Source of the DNA: Morinoia aosen | Lineage: Eukaryota; Arthropoda; Malacostraca; Amphipoda; Talitridae | Reading direction: 5' to 3' | Assembly: GCA_030386875.1 (NCBI GenBank) | Contig: CM059560.1 | Span: 43,194,757-43,258,756 of the forward strand | DNA: 64,000 nt | Shown: piece by piece, positions 1 to 10,780 of the stretch | Position numbering within the stretch: position 1 is the first letter of the stretch | How the letters are laid out: each line of letters opens with the position of its first letter | Notes under the pieces: model-generated | Database searches by the model: none | Seen by the model: the letters and a program-made list of their open reading frames with translations, nothing else | What the model was told of the DNA's origin: nothing | Position numbers and translations under genes: made by a program

Positions 1-32
1 CGCTGTAGAGATACCTTCTGTACTCCTTTGTG
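1..32 (+). repeat. Type A monomer (reference copy)
   Basis: This is the commonest unit. It starts CGCTGTAGAG, has ATACCTTCTG at 11-20 and TACTCCTTTG at 21-30. The last two bases are TG or TA, and a TA ending usually marks the unit before a C, a B or certain A units. It holds one CpG (1-2), a GTAC (20-23), and an imperfect hairpin: GAGATAC (8-14) can pair with GTACTC (20-25) around a 5-base loop, with A11 bulged. It contains no ATG on either strand and no stop codon in any minus-strand frame. On the plus strand one frame has TAG (CTGTAG). Confidence 0.97.
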
Positions 33-64
33 CGCTGTAGAGATACCTTCTGTACTCCTTTGTA

Positions 65-96
65 CGCTGTAGAGATACCTCGTGTACTCCTTTGTA
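65..96 (+). repeat. Type C monomer (reference copy)
   Basis: This unit differs from A at positions 17-18 of the unit (CCTCGTG in place of CCTTCTG), which adds a second CpG, and it usually ends in TA. The hairpin arms of type A are intact; only the loop changes. C normally sits directly before a B unit (as here, with B at 97), making it the last member of the higher-order block. In some places C is followed by A instead (for example near 1,130 and 2,390), which defines alternative block types. Confidence 0.95.
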
Positions 97-128
97 CGTT
101 CTAGAGATATTTCCTGTACTCCTTTGTG
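97..128 (+). repeat. Type B monomer (reference copy)
   Basis: B starts CGTTCTAGAGATATTTCCTG and differs from A at unit positions 3, 5, 14, 15 and 17. It shares C17 with type C. It carries TCTAGA (an XbaI recognition sequence), absent from A and C. The change at position 14 replaces the top C-G pair of the A hairpin with a T/G mismatch. Read on the minus strand, B has a TAG stop in one frame only, which is where most long minus-strand frames end. Early B starts are 97, 321, 545, 801, 1057, 1217, 1409, 1601, 1697, 2017 and 2209, so spacings are 96 to 320 bp and always multiples of 32. Confidence 0.96.
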
Positions 129-3100
129 CGCTGTAGAGATACCTTCTGTACTCCTTTGTGCGCTGTAGAGATACCTTCTGTACTCCTTTGTGCGCTGTAG
201 AGATACCTTCTGTACTCCGTTGTACGCTGTAGAGATACCTTCTGTACTCCTTTGTGCGCTGTAGAGATACCTTCTGTACTCCTTTGTACGCTGTAGAGAT
301 ACCTCGTGTACTCCTTTGTACGTTCTAGAGATATTTCCTGTACTCCTTTGTGCGCTGTAGAGATACCATCTGTACTCCTTTGTGCGCTGTTGACATACCT
401 TCTGTACTCCTTTGTGCGCTGTAGAGATACCTTCTGTACTCCTTTGAACGCTGTAGAGATACCTTCTGTACTCCTTTGTGCACTGTAGAGATACCTCCTG
501 TACTCCTTTGTACGCTGTAGAGATACCTCGTGTACTCCTTTGTACGTTCTAGAGATATTTCCTGTACTCCTTTGTGCGCTGTAGAGATACCTTCTGTACT
601 CCTTTGTGCGCTGTAGAGATACCTTCTGTACTCCTTTGTGCGCTGTAGAGATACCTTCTGTACTCCTTTGTACGCTGTAGAGATACCTTCTGTACTCCTT
701 TGTGCGCTGTAGAGATACCTTCTGTACTCCTTTGTGCGCTGTAGAGATACCTTCTGTACTCCTTTGAGCGCTGTAGAGATACCTTCTGTACTCCTTTGTG
801 CGTTCTAGAGATATTTCCTGTACTTCTTTGTGCGCTGTAGAGATACCTTCTGTACTCCTTTGTGCGCTGTAGAGATACCGTCTGTACTCCTTTGTGCGCT
901 GTAGAGATACCTTCTGTACTCCTTTGTACACTGTAGAGATACCTCGTGTACTCCTTTGTGCGCTGTAGGGATACCTTCTGTACTCCTTTGTGCGCTGCAG
1001 AGATACCTTCTGTACTCCTTTGTGCGCTGTAGAGATACCTTCTGTACTCCTTTGTACGTTCTAGAGATATTTCCTGTACTCCTTTGTGCGCTGTAGAGAT
1101 ACCTTCTGTACTCCTTTGTACGCTGTAGAGATACCTCGTGTACTCCTTTGTGCGCTGTAGAGATACCTTCTGTACTCCTTTGTGCGCTGTAGAGATACCT
1201 TCTGTACTCCTTTGTACGTTCTAGAGATATTTCCTGTACTCCTTTGTGCGCTGTAGAGATACCTTCTGTACTCCTTTGTACGCTTTAGAGATACCTCGTG
1301 TACTCCTTTGTGCGCTGTAGAGATACCTTCTGTACTCCTCTGTGCGCTGTAGAGATACCTTCTGTACTCCTTTGTGCGCTGTAGAGATACCTTCTGTACT
1401 CCTTTGTACGTTCTAGAGATATTTCCTGTACTCCTTTGTGCGCTGTAGAGATACCTTCTGTACTCCTTTGTGCGCTGTAGAGATACCTTCTGTACTCCTT
1501 TGTGCGCTGTAGAGATACCTTCTGTACTCCTTTGTGCGCTGTAGAGATACCTTCTGTACTGCTTTGTACGCTGTGGAGACACCTCGTGTACTCCTTTGTA
1601 CGTTCTAGAGATATTTCATGTACTCCTTTGTGCGCTGTAGAGATACCTTCTGTACTCCTTTGTGCGCTGTAGAGATACCTCGTGTACTGCTTTGTACGTT
1701 CTAGAGATATTTCCTGTACTCCTTTGTGCGCTGTAGAGATACCTTCTGTACTCCTTTGTGCACTGTAGAGATACCTTCTGTACTCCTTTGTGCGCTGTAG
1801 AGATACCTTCTGTACTCCTTTGTGCGCTGTAGAGATACCTTCTGTACTCCTTTGTGCGCTGTAGAGATACCTTCTGTACTCCTTTGTACGCTGTAGAAAT
1901 ACCTCGTGTACTCCTTTGTGCGCTGTAGAGATACCTTCTGTACTCCTTTGTGCGCTGTAGAGATACCTTCTGTACTCCTTTGTGCGCTGTAGAGATACCT
2001 TCTGTACTCCTTTGTACGTTCTAGAGATATTTCCTGTACTCCTTTGTGCGCTGTAGAGATACCTTCTGTACTCCTTTGTGCGCTGTAGAGATACCTTCTG
2101 TACTCCTTTGTGCGCTGTAGAGATACCTTCTGTACTCCTTTGTGCGCTGTAGAGATAGTTTCTGTACTCCTTTGTACGCTGTAGAGATACCTCGTGTACT
2201 CCTTTGTACGTTCTAGAGATATTTCCTGTACTCCTTTGTGCGCTGTAGAGATACCTTCTGTACTCCTTTGTGCGCTGTAGAGATACCTTCTGTACTCCTT
2301 TGTGCGCTGTAGAGATACCTTCTGTACTCCTTTGTGCGCTGTAGAGATACCTTCTGTACTCCTTTGTACGCTGTAGAGGTACCTCGTGTACTCCTTTGTG
2401 CGCTGTAGAGATACCTTCTGTACTCCTTTGTGCGCTGTAGAGATACCTTCTGTACTCCTTTGTACGTTCTAGAGATATTTCCTGTACTCCTTTGTGCGCT
2501 GTAGAGATACCTTCTGTACTCCTTTGTGCGCTGTAGAGATACCTTCTGTACTCCTTTGTACGCTGTAGAGATACCTCGTGTACTCCTTTGTACGTTCTAG
2601 AGATATTTCCTGTACTCCTTTGTGCGCTGTAGAGATACCTTCTGTACTCCTTTGTGCGCTGTAGAGATACCTTCTGTACTCCTTTGTGCGCTGTAGAGAT
2701 ACCTTCTGTACTCCTTTGTACGCTATAGAGATACCTTCTGTACTCCTTTGTGCGCTGTAGAGATACCTTCTGTACTCCTTTGTACGCTGTAGAGATACCT
2801 CGTGTACTCCTTTGTACGTTCTAGAGATATTTCCTGTACTCCTTTGTGCGCTGTAGAGATACCTTCTGTACTCCTTTGTGCGCTGTAGAGATACCTTCTG
2901 TACTCCTTTGTGCGCTGTAGAGATACCTTCTGTACTCCTTTGTACGCTGTAGAGATACCTTCTGTACTCCTTTGTACGCTGTAGAGATACCTCGTGTGCT
3001 CCTTTGTACGTTCTAGAGATATTTCCTGTACTCCTTTGTGCGCTGTAGAGATACCTTCTGTACTCCTTTGTGCGCTGTAGAGATACCTTCTGTACTCCTT

Positions 3101-5832
3101 TGTGCGCTGTAGAGATACCTTCTGTACTCCTTTGAACGCTGTAGAGATACCTTCTGTACTCCTTAGTGCGCTGTAGAGATACCTTCTGTACTCCTTTGTA
3201 CGCTGTAGAGATACCTCGTGTACTCCTTTGTACGTTCTAGAGATATTTCCTGTACTCCTTTGTGCGCTGTAGAGATACCTTCTGTACTCCTTTGTGCGCT
3301 GTAGAGATACCTTCTGTACTCCTTTGTGCGCTGTAGAGATACCTTCTGTACTCCTTTGTGCGCTGTAGAGATACCTTCTGTACTCCTTTGTGCGCTGTAG
3401 AGATACCTTCTGTACTCCTTTGTACGCTGTAGAGATACCTCGTGTACTCCTTTGTACGTTCTAGAGATATTTCCTGTACTCCTTTGTGCGCTGTAGAGAT
3501 ACCTTCTGTACTCCTTTGTGCGCTGTAGAGATACCTTCTGTACTCCTTTGTGCGCTGTAGAGATACCTTCTGTACTCCTTTGTGTGCTGTAGAGATACCT
3601 TCTGTACTCCTTTGTGCGCTGTAGAGATACCTTCTGTACTCCTTTGTACGCTGTAGAGATACCTCGTGTACTCCTTTGTACGTTCTAGAGATATTTCCTG
3701 TACTCCTTTGTGCGCCGTAGAGATACCTTCTGTACTACTTTGTGCGCTGTAGAGATACCTTCTGTACTCCTTTGTACGCTGTAGAGATACCTTCTGTACT
3801 CCTTTGTGCGCTGTAGAGATACCTTCTGTACTCCTTTGTACGCTGTAGAGATACCTCGTGTACTTCTTTGTACGTTCTAGAGATATTTCCTGTACTCTTT
3901 TGTGCGCTGTAGAGATACCTTCTGTACTCCTTTGTGCGCTGTAGAGATACCTTCTGTACTCCTTTGTACGTTCTAGAGATATTTCCTGTACTCCTTTGTA
4001 CGCTGTAGAGATACCTTCTGTACTCCTTTGTGCGCTGTAGAGATACCTTCTGTACTCCTTTGTACACTGTAGAGATACCTCGTGTACTCCTTTGTACGTT
4101 CTAGAGATATTTCCTGTACTCCTTTGTGCGCTGTAGAGATACCTTCTGTACTCCTTTGTGCGCTGTAGAGATACCTTCTGTACTCCTTTGTGCGCTGTAG
4201 AGATACCTTCTGTACTCCTTTGTGCGCTGTAGAGATACCTTCTGTACTCCTTTGTACGCTGTAGAGATACCTCGTGTACTCCTTTGTGCGCTGTAGAGAT
4301 ACCTTCTGTACTCCTTTGTGCGCTGTAGAGATACCTTCTGTACTCCTTTGTGCGCTGTAGAGATACCTTCTGTACTCCTTTGTACGTTCTAGAGATATTT
4401 CCTGTACTCCTTTGTGCGCTGTAGAGATACCTTCTGTACTCCTTTGTGCGCTGTAGAGATATTTCCTGTACTCCTCTGTGCGCTGTAGAGATACCTTCTG
4501 TACTCCTTTGTGCGCTGTAGAGATACCTTCTGTACTCCTTTGTACGCTGTAGAGATACCTCGTGTACTCCTTTGTACGTTCTAGAGATATTTCCTGTACT
4601 CCTTTGTGCGCTGTAGAGATACCTTCTGTACTCCTTTGTGCGCTGTAGAGATACCTTCTGTACTCCTTTGTGCGCTGTAGAGATACCTTCTGTACTCCTT
4701 TGTACGCTGTAGAGATACCTTCTGTACTCCTTTGTGCGCTGTAGAGATACCTTCTGTACTCCTTTGTACGCTGTAGAGATACCTCGTGTACTCCTTTGTA
4801 CGTTCTAGAGATATTTCCTGTACTCATTTGTGCGCTGTAGAGATACCTTCTGTACTCTTTTGTGCGCTGTAGAGATACCTTCTGTACTCCTATGTGCGCT
4901 GTAGAGATACCTTCTGTACTCCTTTGTACGCTGTAGAGATACCTTCTGTACTCCTATGTGCGCTGTAGAGATACCTTCTGTACTCCTTTGCACGCTGTAG
5001 AGATACCTCGTGTACTCCTTTGTACGTTCTAGAGATATTACCTGTACTCCTTTGTGCGCTGTAGAGATACCTTCTGTACTCCTTTGTGCGCTGTAGAGAT
5101 ACCTTCTGTACTCCTTTGTACGCTGTAGAGATACCTCGTGTACTCCTTTGTACGTTCTAGAGATATTTCCTGTACTCCTTTGTGCGCTGTAGAGATACCT
5201 TCTGGACTCCTTTGTGCGATGTAGAGATACCTTCTGTACTCCTTTGTGCGCTGTAGAGATACCTTCTGTACTCCTTTGTGCGCTGTAGAGATACCTTCTG
5301 TACTCCTTTGTACGCTGTAGAGATACCTCGTGTACTCCTTTGTACGTTCTAGAGATATTTCCTGTACTCCTTTGTGCGCTGTAGAGATACCTTCTGTACT
5401 CCTTTGTGCGCTGTAGAGATACCTTCTGTACTCCTTTGTGCGCTGTAGAGATACCTTCTGTACTCCTTTGTGCGCTGTAGAGATACCTTCTGTACTCCTT
5501 GGTACGCTGTTGAGATACCTCGTGTACTCTTTTGTACGTTCTAGAGATATTTCCTGTACTCCTTTGTGCGCTGTAGAGATACCTTCTGTACTCCTTTGTG
5601 CGCTGTAGAGATACCTCGTGTACTCCTTTGTTCGTTCTAGAGATATTTCCTGTACTCCTTTGTGCGCTGTAGAGATACCTTCTGTACTCCTTTGTGCGCT
5701 GTAGAGATACTTTCTATACTCCTTTGTGCGCTGTAGAGATACCTTCTGTACTCCTTTGTACGCTGTAGAGATACCTTCTGTACTCCTTTGTGCGCTGTAG
5801 AGATACCTTCTGTACTCCTTTGTACGCTGTAG

Positions 5833-5890
5833 GGATACCTCGTGTACTCCTAGAACGTGTTAGAGATATTTCCTGTACTCCTTTGTGCGC
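5833..5890 (+). repeat. Degenerate C/B junction with 1-base deletion
   Basis: The C unit has GTAGGGATACC, and its junction with the following B reads CTCCTAGAACGTGTTAGAG in place of the usual CTCCTTTGTACGTTCTAGAG, one base shorter. The TCTAGA hexamer is lost. The same lesion recurs at 19,417 (offset 13,566), and at 31,062 with CTAGTACG (offset 11,645), so it predates both large duplications. It is the first place where the 32-bp phase slips. Confidence 0.9.
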
Positions 5891-6796
5891 TGTAGAGATA
5901 CCTTCTGTACTCCTTTGTGCGCTGTAGAGACACCTTCTCTACTCCTATGTGCGCTGTAGAGATACCTTCTGTACTCCTTTGTACGCTGTAGAGATACCTC
6001 GTGTACTCCTTTGTACGTTCTAGAGATATTTCCTGTACTCCTTTGTGCGCTGTAGAGATACCTTCTGTACTCCTTTGTGCGCTGTAGAGATACCTTCTGT
6101 ACTCCTTTGTACGTTCTAGAGATATTTCCTGTACTCCTTTGTGCGCTGTAGAGATACCTTCTGTGCTCCTTTGTACGCTGTAGAGATACCTCGTGTACTC
6201 CTTTGTGCGCTGTAGAGATACCTTCTGTACTCCTTTGTGCGCTGTAGAGATACCTTCTGTACTCCTTTGTACGTTCTAGAGATATTTCCTGTACTCCTTT
6301 GTGCGCTGTAGAGATACCTTCTGTACTCCTTTGTACGCTGTAGAGATACCTCGTATACTCCTTTGTGCGCTGTAGAGATACCTTCTATACTCCTTTGTGC
6401 GCTGTTGAGATACCTTCTGTACTCCTTTGTGCGCTGTATAGATACTTTCTGTACTCCTTTGTACGTTCTAGAGATATTTCCTGTACTCCTTTGTGCGCTG
6501 TAAAGATACCTTCTGTACTCTTTTGTGCGCTGTAGAGATACCTTCTGTACTCCTTCGTGCGCTGTAGAGATACCTTCTGTACTCCTTTGTGCGCTGTAGA
6601 GATACCTTCTGTACTCCTTTGTACGCTGTAGAGATACCTCGTGTACTCCTTTGTACGTTCTAGAGATATTTCCTGTACTCCTTTGTGCGCTGTAAAGATA
6701 CCATCTGTACTCCTTTGTGCGCTGTAGAGATACCTTCTGTACTCCTTTGTGCGCTGTATAGATACCTTCTGTACTCCTTTGTACGCTGTAGAGATA

Positions 6797-9700
6797 CATC
6801 GTGTACTCCTTTGTACGTTATAGAGATATTTCCTGTACTCCTTTGTGCGCTGTAGAGATACCTTCTGTACTCCTTTGTGCGCTGTAGAGATACCTTCTGT
6901 ACTCCTTTGTGCGCTGTAGAGATACCTTCTGTACTCCTTTGTGCGCTGTAGAGATACCTTCTGTACTCCTTTGTGCGCTGTAGAGATACCTTTTGTACTC
7001 CTTTGTACGCTGTAGAGATACCTCGTGTACTCCTTTGTGCGCTGTAGAGATACCTTCTGTACTCCTTTGTGCGCTGTAGAGATACCTTCTGTACTCCTTT
7101 GTGCGCTGTAGAGATACCTTCTGTACTCCTTTGTACGTTCCAGAGATATTTCCTGTACTCCTTTGTGCGCTGTAGAGATACCTTCTGTACTCCTTTGTGC
7201 GCTGTAGAGATACCTTCTGTACTCCTTTGTGCGCTGTAGAGATACCTTCTGTACTCCTTTGTGCGCTGTAGAGATACCTTCTGTACTCCTTTGTACGCTG
7301 TAGAGATACCTCGTGTACTCCTTTGTACTTTCTAGAGATATTTCCTGTACTCCTTTGTGCGCTGTTGAGATACCTTCTGTACTCCTTTGAGTGCTGTAGA
7401 GATACCTTCTTTACTCGTTTGTGCGCTGTAGAGATACCTTCTGTACTCCTTTGTGCGCTGTAGAGATACCTTCTGTACTCCTTTGTACGCTGTAGAGATA
7501 CCTCGTGTACTCCTTTGTGCGCTGTAGAGATACCTTCTGTACTCCTTTGTGCGCTGTAGAGATACCTTCTGTACTCCTTTGTACGTTCTAGAGATATTTC
7601 CTGTACTCCTTTGTGCGCTGTAGAGATACCTTCTGTACTCCTTTGTGCGCTATAGAGATACCTTCTGTACTCCTTTGTGCGCTGTAGAGATACCTTCTGT
7701 ACTCCTTTGTACGCTGTAGAGATACCTCGTGTACTCCTTTGTACGTTCTAGAGATATTTCCTGTACTCCTTTGTGCGCTGTAGAGATACCTTCTGTACTC
7801 CTTTGTGCGCTGTAGAGATACCTTCTGTACTCCTTTGTGCGCTGTAGAGATACCTTCTGTACTCCTTTGTACGCTGTAGAGATACCTTCTGTACTCCTTT
7901 GTGCGCTGTAGAGATACCTTCTGTACTCCTTTGTACGTTCTAGAGATATTTCCTGTACTCCTTTGTGCGCTGTAGAGATACCTTCTGTACTCCTTTGTGC
8001 GCTGTAGAGATACCTTCTGTACTCCTTTGTGCGCTGTATAGATACTTTCTGTACTCCTTTGTACGTTCTAGAGATATTTCCTGTACTCCTTTGTGCGCTG
8101 TAAAGATACCTTCTGTACTCCTTTGTGCGCTGTAGAGATACCTTCTGTACTCCTTCGTGCGCTGTAGAGATACCTTCTGTACTCCTTTGTGCGCTGTAGA
8201 GATACCTTCTGTACTCCTTTGTACGCTGTAGAGATACCTCGTGTACTCCTTTGTACGTTCTAGAGATATTTCCTGTACTCCTTTGTGCGCTGTAAAGATA
8301 CCATCTGTACTCCTTTGTGCGCTGTAGAGATACCTTCTGTACTCCTTTGTGCGCTGTATAGATACCTTCTGTACTCCTTTGTACGCTGTAGAGATACATC
8401 GTGTACTCCTTTGTACGTTATAGAGATATTTCCTGTACTCCTTTGTGCGCTGTAGAGATACCTTCTGTACTCCTTTGTGCGCTGTAGAGATACCTTCTGT
8501 ACTCCTTTGTGCGCTGTAGAGATAACTTCTGTACTCCTTTGTGCGCTGTAGAGATACCTTCTGTACTCCTTTGTGCGCTGTAGAGATACCTTTTGTACTC
8601 CTTTGTACGCTGTAGAGATACCTCGTGTACTCCTTTGTGCGCTGTAGAGATACCTTCTGTACTCCTTTGTGCGCTGTAGAGATACCTTCTGTACTCCTTT
8701 GTGCGCTGTAGAGATACCTTCTGTACTCCTTTGTACGTTCCAGAGATATTTCCTGTACTCCTTTGTGCGCTGTAGAGATACCTTCTGTACTCCTTTGTGC
8801 GCTGTAGAGATACCTTCTGTACTCCTTTGTGCGCTGTAGAGATACCTTCTGTACTCCTTTGTGCGCTGTAGAGATACTTTCTGTACTCCTTTGTACGCTG
8901 TAGAGATACCTCGTGTACTCCTTTGTACTTTCTAGAGATATTTCCTGTACTCCTTTGTGCGCTGTAGAGATACCTTCTGTACTCCTTTGAGTGCTGTAGA
9001 GATACCTTCTTTACTCCTTTGTGCGCTGTAGAGATACCTTCTGTACTCCTTTGTGCGCTGTAGAGATACCTTCTGTACTCCTTTGTACGCTGTAGAGATA
9101 CCTCGTGTACTCCTTTGTGCGCTGTAGAGATACCTTCTGTACTCCTTTGTGCGCTGTAGAGATACCTTCTGTACTCCTTTGTGCGTTCTAGAGATATTTC
9201 CTGTACTCCTTTGTGCGCTGTAGAGATACCTTCTGTACTCCTTTGTGCGCTGTAGAGATACCTTCTGTACTCCTTTGTGCGCTGTAGAGATACCTTCTGT
9301 ACTCCTTTGTACGCTGTAGAGATACCTCGTGTACTCCTTTGTACGTTCTAGAGATATTTCCTGTACTCCTTTGTGCGCTGTAGAGATACCTTCTGTACTC
9401 CTTTGTGCGCTGTAGAGATACCTTCTGTACTCCTTTGTACGCTGTAGAGATACCTTCTGTACTCCTTTGTGCGCTGTAGAGATACCTTCTGTACTCCTTT
9501 GTACGTTCTAGAGATATTTCCTGTACTCCTTTGTGCGCTGTAGAGATACCTTCTGTACTCCTTTGTGCGCTGTAGAGATACCTTCTGTACTCCTTTGTGC
9601 GCTGTAGAGATACCTTCTGTACTCCTTTGTACGCTGTAGAGATACCTCGTGTACTCCTTTGTGCGCTGCAGAGATACCTTCTGTACTCCTTTGTGCGCTG

Positions 9701-10447
9701 TAGAGATACCTTCTGTACTCCTTTGTGCGCTGTAGAGATACCTTCTGTACTCCTTTGTACGTTCTAGAGATATTTCCTGTACTCCTTTGTGCGCTGTAGA
9801 GATACCTTCTGTGCTCCTTTGTACGCTGTAGAGATACCTCGTGTACTCCTTTGTGCGCTGTAGAGATACCTTCTGTACTCCTTTGTGCGCTGTAGAGATA
9901 CCTTCTGTACTCCTTTGTACGTTCTAGAGATATTTCCTGTACTCCTTTGTGCGCTGTAGAGATACCTTCTGTACTCTTTTGTACGCTGTAGAAATACCTC
10001 GTGTACTCCTTTGTGCGCTGTAGAGATACCTTCTGTACTCCTTTGTGCGCTGTAGAGATACCTTCTGTACTCCTTTGTGCGCTGTATAGATACTTTCTGT
10101 ACTCCTTTGTACGTTCTAGAGATATTTCCTATACTCCTTTGTGCGCTGTAAAGATACCTTCTGTACTCCTTTGTGCGCTGTAGAGATACCTTCTGTACTC
10201 CTTCGTGCGCTGTAGAGATACCTTCTGTACTCCTTTGTGCGCTGTAGAGATACCTTCTGTACTCCTTTGTACGCTGTAGAGATACCTCGTGTACTCCTTT
10301 GTACGTTCTAGAGATATTTCCTGTACTCCTTTGTGCGCTGTAGAGATACCATCTGTACTCCTTTGTGCGCTGTAGAGATACCTTCTGTACTCCTTTGTGC
10401 GCTGTAGAGATACCTTCTGTACTCCTTTGTACGCTGTAGAGATACAT
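6797..10447 (+). repeat. Three-fold CATCG barcode cluster, copy 1
   Basis: A C monomer mutated to ACATCGTG, followed by a B mutated to ACGTTATAG, occurs at 6,797, 8,397 and 10,445, spaced 1,600 and 2,048 bp (50 and 64 monomers). It is accompanied by CTGTATAGATAC, GCTGTAAAGATAC, CCTTCGTGCG, CCTTTTGTAC, GTTCCAGAG, TACTTTCTAG and TTTGAGTGCTG units in a fixed order (the third iteration is truncated in this copy). This shows an older duplication of about 1.6-2.0 kb nested inside the super-repeat. Confidence 0.88.
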
Positions 10448-10780
10448 CGTGTACTCCTCTGTACGTTATAGAGATATTTCCTGTACTCCTTTGTGCGCTG
10501 TAGAGATACCTTCTGTACTCCTTTGTGCGCTGTAGAGATACCTTCTGTACTCCTTTGTGCGCTGTAGAGGTACCTTCTGTACTCCTTTGTGCGCTGTAGA
10601 GATACCATCTGTACTCCTTTGTGCGCTGTAGAGATACCTTTTGTACTCCTTTGTACGCTGTAGAGATACCTCGTGTACTCCTTTGTGCGCTGTAGAGATA
10701 CCTTCTGTACTCCTTTGTGCGCTGTAGAGATACCTTCTGTACTCCTTTGTGCGCTGTAGAGATACCTTCTGAACTCCTTT

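Larger units (their letters stand above)
1..10780 (+). repeat. Super-repeat copy 1 (partial, left end outside window)
   Basis: This stretch matches 13,567-24,346 at a constant offset of 13,566, traced through many private variants: TTTGAACG near 445, a CACC change near 1,580, ATAGTTTC near 2,155, TTTGAACG/CCTTAGTG near 3,135-3,165, CTAGAACGTG near 5,850, and the CATCG markers at 6,797, 8,397 and 10,445. The offset is 424 monomers minus 2 bases, explained by two 1-base deletions in copy 1 (near 5,855 and near 10,938). By eye I found at least nine substitutions between the copies (for example 1,898 A versus 15,464 G). Similarity ends about 10,772-10,783, where copy 2 goes on into a GTTCCAG unit and copy 1 does not. 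Confidence 0.9.

Noticed and set aside
23..29. AAAGGAG on the minus strand in almost every monomer, resembling a bacterial ribosome binding site
   Set aside because: It is part of the monomer and repeats every 32 bp without a start codon at suitable spacing. The array is not bacterial in character.
1..32. Nucleosome phasing by a 32-bp unit (about three helical turns; five units make 160 bp)
   Set aside because: The arithmetic fits, but TA steps within the unit are not evenly spaced at about 10 bp, and block lengths vary. The sequence alone does not support it.
6425..6440. TATA-like strings (CTGTATAGAT, CGTTATAGAG) as promoters
   Set aside because: They are single-base variants of GTAGAG and TCTAGAG units, copied with their super-repeats. 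Nothing downstream is a gene.
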